Below, piece by piece: positions 53,259-62,200 of a DNA stretch of 64,000 nt. Each line of letters starts with the position of its first letter. The stretch's first letter is position 1. The notes beneath the pieces were generated by a model that saw only the letters and a program-made list of their open reading frames with translations, did not search any database and was not told the origin of the DNA. A program made the translations under genes and the position numbers. Origin of the DNA: Paenibacillus sp. J31TS4 (GTDB taxonomy: Bacteria; Bacillota; Bacilli; Paenibacillales; NBRC-103111); the NCBI RefSeq assembly GCF_018403265.1, contig NZ_BOSI01000001.1, positions 2,108,001 to 2,172,000 of the forward strand, given 5' to 3'.

Positions 53259-53654
53259 TCACCCGAGAGGCCGCCTGCCGCGAAAGCCGTCTTCCGGCCC
53301 ATGGTAAAACGCCACCTCGGGCTCGCCCAGCCTCCAGCAGAGCAGCACCTCCGTGCCTTCCAGCACGGCGGGGAAATCCACGAGCCCCAGGTCGATATCC
53401 TTGAGCTCGGCCCCCTGCCGGTCGATATTCCCCATGCGCGTTCCGGCTTCCACCTGCAAAAAGTCCATCCGGCATTCCAGCTCGAAGAACGGATCTTCCC
53501 TTCTGCGGTCATCTTCCGTCATGGTCCGTTTGCGGTTTGTCAGCTCGGTGTAGACAGCGGCGAATTCTCTCTTAATCCGCCGCAGCGCCTCAAGCTCCGT
53601 CGTCAGGACGGGGAGAAGCGCATTCGCTTCTTCTACCGTAAATTGTTTTCGCAA
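53259..53654 (-). CDS. DUF2203 domain protein
   Basis: A 131-residue cytosolic protein, TTG start at 53654 with GGGGGAG upstream (MRKQFTVEEANALLPVL). Two helices (about 8-35 and 45-70) precede VEAGTRMGNIDRQGAELKDIDLGLVDFPAVLEGTEVLLCWRLGEPEVAFYHGPEDGFRGRRPL, the conserved DUF2203 end. Function unknown; copper connection not shown, it lies 45 bases upstream of ycnJ on the same strand. Confidence 0.85.
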   Translation of the reverse strand: MRKQFTVEEANALLPVLTTELEALRRIKREFAAVYTELTNRKRTMTEDDRRREDPFFELECRMDFLQVEAGTRMGNIDRQGAELKDIDLGLVDFPAVLEGTEVLLCWRLGEPEVAFYHGPEDGFRGRRPLG

Positions 53655-53864
53655 GGAGACTCCCCCTTCGTGGTAAGAGGCGTTCAGGAGCGGCCTGCTC
53701 TCTAAAAAATGCCCCCGCGTGCGTGCCCTGAGCCGTATTAGCGTATCATAACAGAGTCGGTGAGAAAAGACAGGGCCGGCTCCTTCGCTTCCCTTTTGAA
53801 AGTAACCTATCTATAATTAGACACGGGAGAACGTCCCCAAACGATACGCAAAGGAGAGAGACGC

Positions 53865-54884
53865 TTGGTTCACTTAGCTACCCCTTACACACTGAAATCG
53901 CTGTCCCTGCCGAACCGGATCGTGATGGCCCCGATGTGTCAATATTCGGTCGACGCCAAGGACGGCTCTCCGAACGATTGGCATTTCGTGCATTATGTAT
54001 CCCGTGCGGTCGGCGGCACCGGTCTCATCCTGATCGAGATGACGGATGTCGAGCCGGACGGACGGATTACCGATTACGACCTCGGTCTCTGGTCCGACGA
54101 GCAGGTTCCTGCATTCCGGCGCATCATCGACGAGGTCCACAAATACGGCAGCAAGGTCGGCATTCAAATCGCCCATGCCGGGCGCAAGGCGGAGGATGCG
54201 AAGCAGCCCGTAGGGCCTTCGGCCATCCCCGTGACGCCTGACTGGAAAACGCCGCGGGCACTGGAACGCACCGAGGTCGAACGAATGGTCGGGCTGTTCC
54301 GCGATGCCGCCAGACGAGCCGTGGAGGCCGGCGTGGACACGATCGAGCTGCACGGCGCTCACGGCTACCTGCTCCATCAGTTTCACTCGCCGCTCATCAA
54401 CAACCGGACGGACGAGTATGGGCAGGACCTGGCCAAATTCGGCGTCGAGGTGATCCGTGCGGTGAAGGAGGTTATGCCTGCCGACATGCCGCTCCTCATG
54501 CGCGTCTCCGCGGTTGAATACATGGACGGCGGCTACGACCTCGACCACGGCATCGCCATGTGCGAGCGCTACCGGGATGCGGGCGTCGACCTGTTCCATA
54601 TCAGCAGCGGAGGCGAAGGTCCCGCAGGCGCCAGGAAGCCCGGCAATTATCCGGGCTATCAGGTGCCGTTCGCGCGCGCGGTCAAGGAGGCGCTTGGCGT
54701 GCCGGTCATCGCCGTTGGCATGCTGGAGCATCCTCCGCTCGCCGAAGCGACGATCGCAAGCGGAGACGCCGAGCTCGTAGCGGTCGCCCGCGGCATGCTG
54801 CGCGACCCGTACTGGGCGCTGCATGCCATCCGCGAGCTCTCGGGCGACGCAGAGATTCCCAAGCCGTACCGCCGGGGCTACTGA
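53865..54884 (+). CDS. namA: NADPH dehydrogenase NamA (old yellow enzyme family)
   Basis: FMN-dependent ene-reductase of 339 residues, TTG start at 53865 with AAAGGAGAG upstream. LPNRIVMAPMCQYSV, IQIAHAGRKAE, TIELHGAHGYLLHQFHSPLINNRTDEYG and AVGMLEHPPLAEATIASGDAELVAVARGMLRDPYW are the YqjM/NamA landmarks for FMN and substrate binding. Single gene, oriented away from the DUF2203 gene. Name NamA is the B. subtilis YqjM-type enzyme. Confidence 0.95.
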   Translation: MVHLATPYTLKSLSLPNRIVMAPMCQYSVDAKDGSPNDWHFVHYVSRAVGGTGLILIEMTDVEPDGRITDYDLGLWSDEQVPAFRRIIDEVHKYGSKVGIQIAHAGRKAEDAKQPVGPSAIPVTPDWKTPRALERTEVERMVGLFRDAARRAVEAGVDTIELHGAHGYLLHQFHSPLINNRTDEYGQDLAKFGVEVIRAVKEVMPADMPLLMRVSAVEYMDGGYDLDHGIAMCERYRDAGVDLFHISSGGEGPAGARKPGNYPGYQVPFARAVKEALGVPVIAVGMLEHPPLAEATIASGDAELVAVARGMLRDPYWALHAIRELSGDAEIPKPYRRGY

Positions 54885-54913
54885 GCCGAGCGAGCGGCCC
54901 ACCGGCCGGACGG

Positions 54914-55573
54914 CTAGCCGTCCAGCAGCGCGAGCAGCTCGCTGAGCCGGCACAGCCGGGCAATCGGCTCGATGCCGCGCCGGGCGAGCTCGTCCGGCTC
55001 CGCCTGGTAGGCGGCGAACGGACTGCCCGCGTCGACGGCGCACTGGCCGTCGATCCAGGAGTCGCCGACGAAGAGCCAAGCCCCCGCCGGGATATGCGGC
55101 TCGAGCCGGTGCAGGCGGAGCAGGCCGGACGGCGAAGGCTTGAGCGCCTCCATCTGCTCGCGGCCTGCGATATGCCGGAAACGTCCGGCGATGCCCGTCT
55201 CGGCGAGGGCGGTCAACGCCGCCTCACGGGCGTTGTTCGTCAGCACCGCGAGCGGGAGGCCGCGCCTCTCCAGCTCCTCCAGCACCTCTGCCGCTTCCGG
55301 CTCCAGACCAGCGCCGTGCATGCCCTCCGTCTCGAAGCGGGCGACGAGCGCCCATAGCTCCTCGAGCTGGCGCTGGCTCATCCGGCCGGCCGTCTGCGCC
55401 GCGACGATCAGCTGCGAGGTGGTCATGCCGTCCGGCCCGATGGACGGCTCAAGCAGCCCGTCCTCGGCCAGCCGCGTATAAACCGCCATCTTCATGGCGG
55501 GGAAGTCGATTCGGGAGGACAACAGCGTATTGTCCATATCAAAAACGATTGCGCGGTATGGTCCGCTCTTCAT
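54914..55573 (-). CDS. HAD-superfamily hydrolase
   Basis: Phosphatase-type protein, 219 residues: motif I DMDNTLL, motif II LTNN, motif III lysine in ALKPSPSG, motif IV GDSWIDGQCA. A helical cap is between residues 20 and 90. Phosphoglycolate-phosphatase-like group; substrate unknown. ATG 55573 has GGATCGCG upstream, which is weak; the frame extends 5' but would reach the DUF2292 terminator. Confidence 0.88.
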   Translation of the reverse strand: MKSGPYRAIVFDMDNTLLSSRIDFPAMKMAVYTRLAEDGLLEPSIGPDGMTTSQLIVAAQTAGRMSQRQLEELWALVARFETEGMHGAGLEPEAAEVLEELERRGLPLAVLTNNAREAALTALAETGIAGRFRHIAGREQMEALKPSPSGLLRLHRLEPHIPAGAWLFVGDSWIDGQCAVDAGSPFAAYQAEPDELARRGIEPIARLCRLSELLALLDG

Positions 55574-55671
55574 CGCGATCCGCCACCTTCCAGCCGCTTC
55601 GGCATTTTGCCGGGGCGGCTGGTTTCTATTATACCCGACCCCTCCGCCTGAAGGCATGGCCCGAAATGACT

Positions 55672-55711
55672 AGCAGCCGGGGGCAAGCGCTCGCGCTTGC
55701 CCCCGGCTGCT
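55672..55711. terminator. very stable hairpin ending the sulfate operon
   Basis: Perfect 17-bp stem with GCAGCCGGGGGCAAGCG and its complement around a 4-base loop, after the DUF2292 gene. Tail T content is low on the minus strand (TAGTCATTTCGG). Confidence 0.7.
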
Positions 55712-55788
55712 GCCGTTCTACTGCTATCTCGTTTCTGTTCCCGGCTCCGCCGCTGCCGGCGGCCCGGATGCCCGACGGAGCAGAAGAC

Positions 55789-55983
55789 TCAGGCGTTCCG
55801 CCGCCTCGCTTCTCTCTCTCTGCCGGCTTCGGGCTCCGCATCGAACCGTCTGCGCTCGGATCGCTCGATCTGCACGATTCGGCCGTCATGGACGACGATG
55901 TGGACGGAGCCGTACTCGATTCCTTCGAGCGCCTCTCCGATCCGGCGAAGCCACTGCTCGTTTACCTCCAGAGGTTTTGCCAT
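55789..55983 (-). CDS. DUF2292 (YezD-like) small protein
   Basis: A 64-residue protein with the DUF2292 pattern EQWLRRIGEALEGIEYGSVHIVVHDGRIVQIERSERRR, then a basic Arg/Glu-rich tail. ATG 55983 has AAAGGAGC upstream. YezD-type genes are found with sulfur-assimilation genes; here it is the last gene of the sulfate importer operon, 106 bases after cysA. Confidence 0.8.
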   Translation of the reverse strand: MAKPLEVNEQWLRRIGEALEGIEYGSVHIVVHDGRIVQIERSERRRFDAEPEAGREREARRRNA

Positions 55984-56088
55984 CGGTTTTTGCTCCTTTC
56001 GGTTTGCCGCCGGCTGCCGTTCCCCGCCGTCCGGCTTGGCTGCTGCTTCCTTCTCTTGGGGCCCGCTGGATCCGTATAAGTGCGGCCG

Positions 56089-57150
56089 CTACAGATAGAC
56101 CGGCATCGGGTCGGTCTTGCGCCGGTTCTCCGCCATGCGGCCGGTTCCCCCGCGGAACAAGTAGACGCGGTGAATGAGAACGTGCACCGGCTCCCCCGGC
56201 TCCAGCGGCTCTTGCTCCAAAGGACGGTGAACGGTCAGCTGAGCACCGGCCGCCTCCACTTCCACCTCCCAAAACGATCCGCGGAAAAACTGCCGCCGCA
56301 CGACGCCCTCCTCGGCCGCCGATCGGACGGCAGGCGGGCGGTTCGTCTTGAAAAGCTCGACATACTCGGGCCGGATGAGGCCCTGGTGATGCTCCGCCTC
56401 CTCCTCGAAGCCGCGCAGCGAGGAAGCGTCCGGGACGATGGTCGACTCGCCGATGAAGCCCGCAACGAACGGGCTCTGCGGCTCGCGGTAGATTGCTTCC
56501 GGCGTGCCGTGCTGCTCGAGCCGCCCGCGGTGCAGGATGACGATTTCGTCCGCCACCTCCACCGCTTCCTCCTGGTCATGGGTGACGAACAGGCTCGTGA
56601 TGCCGAGCCGTCCGATCGTCTCCTTCAGCCAGGCGCGGAGCTCCTTGCGGATTTTGGCGTCGATCGCCGCGAACGGCTCGTCGAGGAGCAGCAAGCCTGG
56701 CTCCGGCGCCAGCGCCCGGGCGAACGCCACACGCTGGCGCTGGCCGCCGGACAGCTGGTGAGGCAGCCGGCTGCCTAGGCCGGCGAGCCCGGTCAGCTCG
56801 AGCAGCTCCTCCACCTTGCGCCGGATGTCCGTGCGGGATTTCCGCTGCACGGCGAGCCCGAAGGCGATGTTGTCCGCCACCGTCATATGCCGGAAGAGCG
56901 CATAATTCTGAAAAACGAAGCCGATGCCCCGCTGCTGGGGACGGACGTCGTTCATCCGGCGGCCGTCGAAGTACACGTCGCCCGAGCTCGGCTGCTCAAG
57001 CCCCGCCAGCATCCGCAGAATCGTCGTCTTGCCGCTTCCGCTCGGCCCAAGCAGGCCGGCGAGCTTGCCGCTCCCGATCCGGAAAGAGACGTCTTCCACC
57101 GCGTGGAAGCCTCCGTAAGCTTTGCTTAATTGGTCAACCCTTACCTCCAT
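56089..57150 (-). CDS. cysA: sulfate/thiosulfate ABC transporter ATPase CysA
   Basis: A 353-residue ATPase: Walker [10 protein letters not shown] (35-43), Q-loop [22 protein letters not shown], Walker [13 protein letters not shown], then TOBE-like regulatory region (about 240-345). RSVRR-type cysA features are absent but the neighbours fix the role. ATG 57150 overlaps the CysW end by 10 bases. Confidence 0.93.
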   Translation of the reverse strand: MEVRVDQLSKAYGGFHAVEDVSFRIGSGKLAGLLGPSGSGKTTILRMLAGLEQPSSGDVYFDGRRMNDVRPQQRGIGFVFQNYALFRHMTVADNIAFGLAVQRKSRTDIRRKVEELLELTGLAGLGSRLPHQLSGGQRQRVAFARALAPEPGLLLLDEPFAAIDAKIRKELRAWLKETIGRLGITSLFVTHDQEEAVEVADEIVILHRGRLEQHGTPEAIYREPQSPFVAGFIGESTIVPDASSLRGFEEEAEHHQGLIRPEYVELFKTNRPPAVRSAAEEGVVRRQFFRGSFWEVEVEAAGAQLTVHRPLEQEPLEPGEPVHVLIHRVYLFRGGTGRMAENRRKTDPMPVYL

Positions 57151-58061
57151 GCCGCTTCCTCCCTTAATGCCCCCTGCCGCTCCCGGGCTGCCAGTGCGTC
57201 GGCATGCCGGCGGTGCCTCCATTCCACGAAGCTCTTGACGGCCAGCGTCACGAGCGCCAGCAGCACGAGCAGGGAGGCGGCGGCAAAGGCTGCCGCAAAC
57301 TGATATTCGTTATACAGAATCTCGACGTGAAGCGGGAGCGTGTTCGTGCGTCCCCGGATATGGCCCGAGACGACCGAGACGGCTCCGAATTCTCCCATCG
57401 CTCTCGCGTTACACAGAATAATGCCGTAAAGCAATCCCCATTTAATGCCGGGCAGCGTCACCCGGAAAAACACCCGCCAGCCGCCGGCGCCGAGGCTGAC
57501 CGCGGCTTCCTCCTCGTCCTTGCCCTGAGCCTCCATGAGGGGGATCAGCTCCCGGGCCACGAACGGAAACGTAACGAACAGCGTGCTCAAGACGATACCC
57601 GGCAGCGCAAACACGATCTTCAGATCATGCTCGGCCAGAAAAGGCCCCAGCCACCCGCGCGACCCGAATAGCAGGATGAACACGAGGCCGGCAATGACCG
57701 GCGATACCGCAAACGGAAGATCCGTCAGCGTGAGGAACAGCTGCTTGCCGCGAAACCGGAATTTGGTCACCGCCCAGGCGGCCGAGACCCCGAACAGGAC
57801 GTTGAGCGGGACCGCGATCGCGGCGACGGCGAGCGTCAGGCGGATGGCGGCGAGCGCATCCTTGCTGGTCAGCGACTGCAGGTACACCGCCGCCCCTTTT
57901 TTGAACGCCTCCGCGAACACGGCCGCCAGCGGAACGAGCAGAATGAGCGTCAAAAACAGCACGGCCAGGCCGATGAGCAGCACCCGGACCCAGGCCGGTT
58001 CGTTCAGATGGGCCGGCGTCTCTCTCGATTCGGCGGCCGGACCCAGCGCGATGGAAGCCAT
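57141..58061 (-). CDS. cysW: sulfate ABC transporter permease CysW
   Basis: A 306-residue permease with six membrane segments and the EAA loop [24 protein letters not shown]. The C-terminal half has [34 protein letters not shown], a CysW mark. ATG 58061 is chosen because the 5' extension is Cys-rich shadow sequence. Follows cysT by 28 bases. Confidence 0.93.
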   Translation of the reverse strand: MASIALGPAAESRETPAHLNEPAWVRVLLIGLAVLFLTLILLVPLAAVFAEAFKKGAAVYLQSLTSKDALAAIRLTLAVAAIAVPLNVLFGVSAAWAVTKFRFRGKQLFLTLTDLPFAVSPVIAGLVFILLFGSRGWLGPFLAEHDLKIVFALPGIVLSTLFVTFPFVARELIPLMEAQGKDEEEAAVSLGAGGWRVFFRVTLPGIKWGLLYGIILCNARAMGEFGAVSVVSGHIRGRTNTLPLHVEILYNEYQFAAAFAAASLLVLLALVTLAVKSFVEWRHRRHADALAARERQGALREEAAWR

Positions 58062-58089
58062 AGCGCGTCTCCTCCTTGCGTCAAGGTAG

Positions 58090-58920
58090 TCAGGCTTGCC
58101 GCTGGACCCGGTTCGCCCTTCGCTGCAGCCCGTTGATGACGAACAGCAGCAGGAACGACAGCACGAGCAGGACGGCCGCGATCGCGGTCGCACCGGCGTA
58201 ATCGAACTGCTCGAGCTTCGTCATGATGAGCAGCGGGGCGATCTCCGTCTTCATCGGCATATTGCCGGAGATGAACACGACGGACCCGTATTCGCCGAGG
58301 CCGCGGGCGAAGGCCAGCGCGAAGCCGGTCAGCAGCGCGGGCAGCAGCTCCGGCAGCACGACCTTCCACAGCGTACGCGTCCGGCTCGCGCCGAGGCAGG
58401 CCGATGCTTCCTCGAAGCTGTGGTCGAGCTCCTGCAGCACCGGCTGCACCGTGCGGACGACGAACGGCAGTCCGATGAAAACGAGGGCGATCGTGATCCC
58501 GATCGGCGTATACGCGAGCTTGATGCCGAGCGGGGCGAAGAGGGCGCCGATCCAGCCGCTATCGGCATACAGCGTGGTAAGGGCAATGCCCGCGACCGCC
58601 GTCGGCAGCGCGAACGGGATGTCGATGAGCCCGTCGAGGAATCGACGTCCCGGGAACCGGTAGCGGACGAGCACCCAGGCGACCAACAGACCGAACACAG
58701 CGTTCACCGCGGCGGCGCCCAGACTGGTCAGGAAGGTGAGCCGGAAGGACGCCAGCACCCGCGGGTTCAGAACCGTTTGCCAGAATTGGTCCCAGCTGAG
58801 CGTCGCCGCCTTCAGGAAGACGGCCGACAGAGGGATGAGCACGAGCAGGCTCAGATAGAGAAGCGAGAACCCCATCGTAAGCCCAAAGCCCGGAAGGAGC
58901 CGCTTGGATGTATTGCGCAT
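58090..58920 (-). CDS. cysT: sulfate ABC transporter permease CysT (CysU)
   Basis: A 276-residue permease: [103 protein letters not shown] 58920 has GGAGGGG seven bases upstream and is preferred over the GTG at 58938, which lies inside the binding-protein end. Confidence 0.93.
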   Translation of the reverse strand: MRNTSKRLLPGFGLTMGFSLLYLSLLVLIPLSAVFLKAATLSWDQFWQTVLNPRVLASFRLTFLTSLGAAAVNAVFGLLVAWVLVRYRFPGRRFLDGLIDIPFALPTAVAGIALTTLYADSGWIGALFAPLGIKLAYTPIGITIALVFIGLPFVVRTVQPVLQELDHSFEEASACLGASRTRTLWKVVLPELLPALLTGFALAFARGLGEYGSVVFISGNMPMKTEIAPLLIMTKLEQFDYAGATAIAAVLLVLSFLLLFVINGLQRRANRVQRQA

Positions 58921-58934
58921 GGCCCGCCCCTCCG

Positions 58935-60017
58935 TCACTTCGGCTTGTAGATCTGGTCGAAGACGCCGTTCTCGGCGAAATGCGTCTTCTGCGCCTTCGC
59001 CCAGCCGCCGAACACTTCGTCGATCGTGAACAGCTCAATTTTGGGGAATTGCTTGGCGAACTTATCGGCGACCGAAGCAAGCCGGGGCCGGTAATAGTTC
59101 TGCGCAGCGATCGTCTGGCCTTCCTCGGTATAGAGGTACTCCAGATAAGCCTGGGCCACCTCTCGTGTCCCCCTCTTATCGACCACCTTGTCGACGACGG
59201 CCACTGGAGGCTCCGCGAGGATGCTGACGGACGGATTAACGATCTCCAGCTTATCCGCACCGAGCTCCTTGAGCGCCAGGTACGCTTCATTCTCCCAGGC
59301 AAGCAGCACATCGCCGATGCTGCGCTCTGTGAACGTCGTCGTCGCTCCCCGCGCGCCGGAGTCGAGCACCGGCACGTTCTTGAACAGCGCCTCGATGAAC
59401 TGCTTCGCCTTGGCCTCGTCGTTGCCGTTCGCCTTGAGCGCGTAACCCCAGGCGGCCAGGTAATTCCAACGGGCGCCTCCCGACGTTTTGGGATTGGGCG
59501 TGACGACCGAGACACCTGGCTTCACGAGGTCGTTCCAATCGCGGATGCCCTTCGGATTGCCTTTGCGCACCAGGAACACGATCGTCGAGGTGTACGGAGA
59601 GCTGTTGTCTTTCAGCTTGCTTTGCCAGCCCTGCGCGAGCTGTCCCGCTCCCTGAATGGCGTCGATATCATAAGCAAGTGCAAGCGTTACTACGTCGGCC
59701 TCCAGCCCATCAATCACCGAGCGGGCCTGGGTACCGGAGCCGCCATGCGACTGCTGAACGGTTACATTTTGTCCGGTCTTCTCCTTCCAATAGGAAGCGA
59801 ACGCCTGGTTGTAGGCGGCATACAGCTCGCGCGTAGGATCGTACGAGACGTTGAGGAGCTCCACGGATTTCTTGGCCCCCTCCGCGGTGCCGCCTCCCGT
59901 GTCCGTGCCACAGGCTGTCAGTCCCGCGGCAAGCGCCGCCGTGAGAACGACCACTCCCGCCTTCCTGCCGATTCTTCTCCATGCTTGCCAACCGATGCTT
60001 CCTTGTCGTTCAGCCAT
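58935..60017 (-). CDS. cysP: sulfate-binding lipoprotein (Sbp/CysP)
   Basis: Receptor of the importer, 360-residue precursor with basic N terminus, hydrophobic core and lipobox LTAC (Cys36). Class II binding protein motifs are [65 protein letters not shown]. First gene of the operon sbp-cysT-cysW-cysA-yezD. Sulfate versus thiosulfate specificity not resolved. Confidence 0.93.
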   Translation of the reverse strand: MAERQGSIGWQAWRRIGRKAGVVVLTAALAAGLTACGTDTGGGTAEGAKKSVELLNVSYDPTRELYAAYNQAFASYWKEKTGQNVTVQQSHGGSGTQARSVIDGLEADVVTLALAYDIDAIQGAGQLAQGWQSKLKDNSSPYTSTIVFLVRKGNPKGIRDWNDLVKPGVSVVTPNPKTSGGARWNYLAAWGYALKANGNDEAKAKQFIEALFKNVPVLDSGARGATTTFTERSIGDVLLAWENEAYLALKELGADKLEIVNPSVSILAEPPVAVVDKVVDKRGTREVAQAYLEYLYTEEGQTIAAQNYYRPRLASVADKFAKQFPKIELFTIDEVFGGWAKAQKTHFAENGVFDQIYKPK

Positions 60018-60157
60018 ATCTTCTGTTCCTCCCGATTTCGAAGATAAAAAAAAGACACATTCCTGCGGGTTCTGGCGAGGCGTGCGTCTCCGGCTGTCCG
60101 GTGGACGGTTGGTATAAGTTTATTATTCCGATGAGATTAGTATCCTTTATGGATGGA

Positions 60158-60187
60158 ATCATATCACCCTGTGCTCCCGCCCGTCAA
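60158..60187 (-). promoter_or_regulatory. promoter of the sulfate operon
   Basis: Minus-strand TTGACG (60182-60187), 18-base spacer, TATGAT (60158-60163), about 140 bases before the binding-protein ATG. Downstream AATCTCATCGGAATAATAA vaguely resembles a CymR-type site but I cannot support that. Confidence 0.65.
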
Positions 60188-60372
60188 TCCCTTCCTTAAG
60201 ATTGGGCGCCCGCCTAGTTTTCCATTGGGAGTCCGCCTATTCTCTCCGCTCGCATTTTAGAAGAAACAACCTAAACGCGCGAAAAAGCACGAAATAAGAA
60301 GATCCACTTCGAATGGGATGGGAAATTTGCCCAAAATGGGCGAATACGATTACTATTTGAATTTTTAGAATA

Positions 60373-60401
60373 TTTACAATTTTTTAATATCGGTCTATGA
60401 T
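60373..60401 (+). promoter_or_regulatory. promoter of a gene-free transcript
   Basis: TTTACA (60373-60378), 17-base spacer, TATGAT (60396-60401). No convincing protein gene follows before the terminator at 60865. Confidence 0.7.
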
Positions 60402-60406
60402 AGAGA

Positions 60407-60906
60407 CATCAAAAGAAACACAACACAAGCCACACCAGCCAGCTACACCGAATCAAAGGCAACGCAAGCGATAGCAAACGCAACTTGGCATACCACCTTC
60501 TTCTTCAGTCCGTATATTTATCGGATCAGGAAAGAACCGGGTGACCACTGAACTCCCATGGAGCAGCTCACCGACAGTATTCTTTTTCCTCATCCGACTA
60601 AATATAAATATTCTGAAACGAGAAAGGGGATAGACCATTGGAGTAGCGTAAGCGAAGCATACCGGAATCAGGTTGCCCCAAGGAGGAAGATTGTGACAGC
60701 TTGCTCCGCAGCTTGTGGGTATGTGGGAACTCGCGGATAGGACATGCAAGGCATGTTCGCCGGTAATCAGTCACCGGTTGCAAGTTAAGAACTACCGAAC
60801 ATGCGATGCATGTGTAGGATGGCAGGAGGTTCCGTAAAACAAGTGAATAAAGGGATTCCAAGATAGACCCCGTTTATTTTGACACAAAATAGACGGGGTC
60901 TTGTTG
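60407..60906 (+). ncRNA. candidate structured noncoding RNA, about 500 nt
   Basis: Bounded by a good promoter and an intrinsic terminator. The first 90 bases are A/C-rich with almost no T; later parts hold hairpins: CGGGTGA/TCACCG around CTCC/GGAG (about 60536-60583), GGGG..CCCC around GTAGC/GCATAC (60624-60680), and ACATGC/GCATGT plus CCGGT/ACCGG (about 60743-60815). Only short open frames exist; the best has AAGGAGG before GTG 60693 and encodes 15 residues. I do not recognise the RNA class; it is not RNase P, tmRNA, SRP RNA or a riboswitch I know by sequence. Confidence 0.55.
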
Positions 60907-60907
60907 T
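60865..60907 (+). terminator. intrinsic terminator of the candidate RNA
   Basis: AGACCCCGT..ATTTT and AAAAT..ACGGGGTCT arms with a five-base loop and TGTTGTG tail. Confidence 0.75.
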
Positions 60908-61018
60908 GCGCTCGGAATCCTCTGAAGCGTCGACTTCGCCTGGCGGCTGCGGCCCGCCCGCCTCTCCTTCCGCCTTTTTTCGGCGGTTCAGGCGGACGTC
61001 CGGTTCCCCTTGGATGGC

Positions 61019-61037
61019 TGCTGCATTGGATGCAGCA
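61019..61037 (+). other. 8-bp hairpin just before the 61061 gene
   Basis: TGCTGCAT and ATGCAGCA with a three-base loop, ending ten bases before a strong Shine-Dalgarno. Could mask or stabilise the 5' end. Confidence 0.4.
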
Positions 61038-61060
61038 TCGACATCTGGAGGTGATTCTGC

Positions 61061-61405
61061 ATGCCCGCTCTTGTTCCTTCCCGCAAAGGAGGCGCGGTCC
61101 GCAAGATCAAGCTGACACCGAAGCTGAATTCCGTCGTCCGGAAGCGGTTCTCCCGTTTGACGGTCGTCTGGTGCAACACAGCCGGCGTTCCTTTCAACAC
61201 TACCGGCTTCTTCGCTATCCTCTTCACGGCGAATGGCCGCCGCGTCTCGACCGCTGCGTTCGACAGCTTCGGCGTCGTCCGGTTCCCTAACATCGTGACA
61301 CCGACCCGGCAACGGTTCGTCATCCGCACGTTTAACCGCAACGGTGTCCTGTTCCGGACCCGGACCATTCCCGCCGGGGTCGCCGCGTTCGTCATTATAG
61401 GCTAA
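61061..61405 (+). CDS. small beta-rich orphan protein
   Basis: A 114-residue basic protein (MPALVPSRKGGAVRKIKLTPKL start) with many Phe/Val/Arg alternating strands: FNTTGFFAILFTANGRRVSTAAFDSFGVVRFPNI and FVIRTFNRNGVLFRTRTIPAGVAAFVIIG. The best ribosome binding site in the window, GGAGGTGATT, precedes ATG 61061, so strong expression is likely. No signal peptide or membrane helix. I do not recognise the family; coat or phage-tail-like beta-sandwich is a guess from composition. Confidence 0.65.
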   Translation: MPALVPSRKGGAVRKIKLTPKLNSVVRKRFSRLTVVWCNTAGVPFNTTGFFAILFTANGRRVSTAAFDSFGVVRFPNIVTPTRQRFVIRTFNRNGVLFRTRTIPAGVAAFVIIG

Positions 61406-61409
61406 AGTG

Positions 61410-61461
61410 CCCCGAGAAGTGAAGAAGCGCCTTCGAAGCAAACTCCTAGTACTTCTCGGGG
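61410..61461 (+). terminator. long-range hairpin 1 after the orphan gene
   Basis: CCCCGAGAAGT and ACTTCTCGGGG form an 11-bp stem around a smaller GCGCCTTCGAAGC fold. No T tail on the plus strand. Confidence 0.45.
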
Positions 61462-61462
61462 A

Positions 61463-61528
61463 CCCCGAAAGACACCCAAAAAAGTGACGATATCCGCTCT
61501 GAAGCTTAGTCCGATTACTTTTTCGGGG
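61463..61528 (+). other. long-range hairpin 2, similar to hairpin 1
   Basis: CCCCGAAA..AAAAAGT pairs with ACTTTTT..CGGGG. Starts one base after hairpin 1 and repeats its CCCCGA..AGT/ACT..CGGGG pattern. Confidence 0.45.
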
Positions 61529-61556
61529 CCCGCACAGAATCCCCAGAAACGCCGAA

Positions 61557-61591
61557 GAGGTCCGGTTGTCTCCTAGAGACAACCGGACCTC
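61557..61591 (-). terminator. perfect 16-bp hairpin downstream of the CD3324-type gene
   Basis: GAGGTCCGGTTGTCTC and its complement with a three-base loop. Tail on the minus strand (TTCGGCGTTT) is weak. Confidence 0.5.
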
Positions 61592-61609
61592 CTATGTTGT
61601 ACCGCCCGA

Positions 61610-61900
61610 TCAAGACCCATTGGCCGTCCGCTCCCGGCGCGTCTTGCCGATGATCTTGCGGATGCTGTCCTCCGACAGGTGGAACATCTGGATCAGCTCC
61701 ACCATCTTGCATCCATTGTTGTATTGGCGGTAAATTTCTCTATTTCTCCGTTCGATCAAGAGCCTGGTGCCGTTGTTTTCTCCCCAACCCGCGCGTTTCT
61801 TTTCCTTCTTGGGGATGTACACGATTTCACCTTGGATGTAATCCTGCAATTGCTTCAGCAAATTAGGGGGAAGAACATCCTTTCCGTTTTTGTAGCTCAT
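61610..61900 (-). CDS. CD3324-family (Mor-like) HTH protein
   Basis: A 96-residue DNA-binding protein. Residues about 5-35 contain LPPNLLKQLQDYIQGEIVYIPKKEKKRAGWG, and the C-terminal helix-turn-helix is NREIYRQYNNGCKMVELIQMFHLSEDSIRKIIGKTRRE, as in CD3324/Mor activators. ATG 61900 has AGAGGAGG upstream. It lies behind a 290-base leader with its own promoter, a short peptide and an intrinsic terminator. Targets unknown. Confidence 0.8.
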   Translation of the reverse strand: MSYKNGKDVLPPNLLKQLQDYIQGEIVYIPKKEKKRAGWGENNGTRLLIERRNREIYRQYNNGCKMVELIQMFHLSEDSIRKIIGKTRRERTANGS

Positions 61901-61970
61901 TGATGAAAACCTCCTCTTGGTTTTTCCTTCCGCTGTTAAGGGCTGTCAAAATCAGGGATCCTGCTTTCAT
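61863..61970 (-). CDS. 35-residue peptide overlapping the CD3324-type start
   Basis: ATG 61970 has AAGGAGGTG seven bases upstream and encodes 35 residues starting Met-Lys-Ala-Gly-Ser-Leu-Ile-Leu, with stop at 61863 inside the HTH gene. Ribosomes ending here are close to the downstream start, so it could couple translation. No family recognised; the ORF is short, so it may be only a leader. Confidence 0.45.
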   Translation of the reverse strand: MKAGSLILTALNSGRKNQEEVFINELQKRKGCSSP

Positions 61971-62022
61971 CGCTCACACCTCCTTGGTTTAGTTTGGTCT
62001 TCCTTATTCCGAAAAAAGAGAA

Positions 62023-62050
62023 CAAAAAAAACACGATTAACCGCATCGTG
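62023..62050 (-). terminator. attenuator-type terminator in the CD3324-type leader
   Basis: Minus-strand CACGAT and ATCGTG with a seven-base loop followed by TTTTTTTTG. It lies about 150 bases after the promoter start and before the two downstream reading frames. Confidence 0.75.
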
Positions 62051-62104
62051 CCTGTCGAGTCTGCTATCGCTTGTTGCTTCAGGTGACGGTTAGGATAGGT
62101 GAAG

Positions 62105-62152
62105 CTATTCAGTTCTAACTCCCGTAAGTGTATGGCTCTGAACAAAAATCAT
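62105..62152 (-). CDS. 15-residue leader peptide
   Basis: ATG 62152 has AAAGGAG nine bases upstream; product Met-Ile-Phe-Val-Gln-Ser-His-Thr-Leu-Thr-Gly-Val-Arg-Thr-Glu. It lies between the promoter and the attenuator. GGTGAA near its ribosome site can pair with TTCACC downstream, and GCTTCA/TGAAGC forms another stem. Position suggests a translated attenuation leader; evidence is sequence layout only. Confidence 0.45.
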   Translation of the reverse strand: MIFVQSHTLTGVRTE

Positions 62153-62200
62153 GCCTATCGACTCCTTTCACCTTTGTTATGTATTTCAAGGATAATTCCC

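Noticed and set aside
53874-55079. 401-residue minus-strand frame over namA
   Set aside because: Complement of the NamA barrel; no ribosome site or recognisable domain.
60100-60160. CymR or S-box-type sulfur control before the sulfate operon
   Set aside because: Only a loose CGGAATAAT resemblance; no SAM riboswitch core or clear CymR site.
60558-60740. 60-residue frame inside the candidate RNA
   Set aside because: No ribosome site at its ATG, unbiased composition and hairpins running through it.
60785-61582. 265-residue minus-strand frame opposite the 61061 gene
   Set aside because: Spans a terminator and the coding strand with the best ribosome site; composition is Arg/Asp shadow-like.
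61936-62145. 69-residue minus-strand frame in the CD3324-type leader
   Set aside because: Crosses the attenuator terminator and has no ribosome site; the 15-residue frame is better placed.
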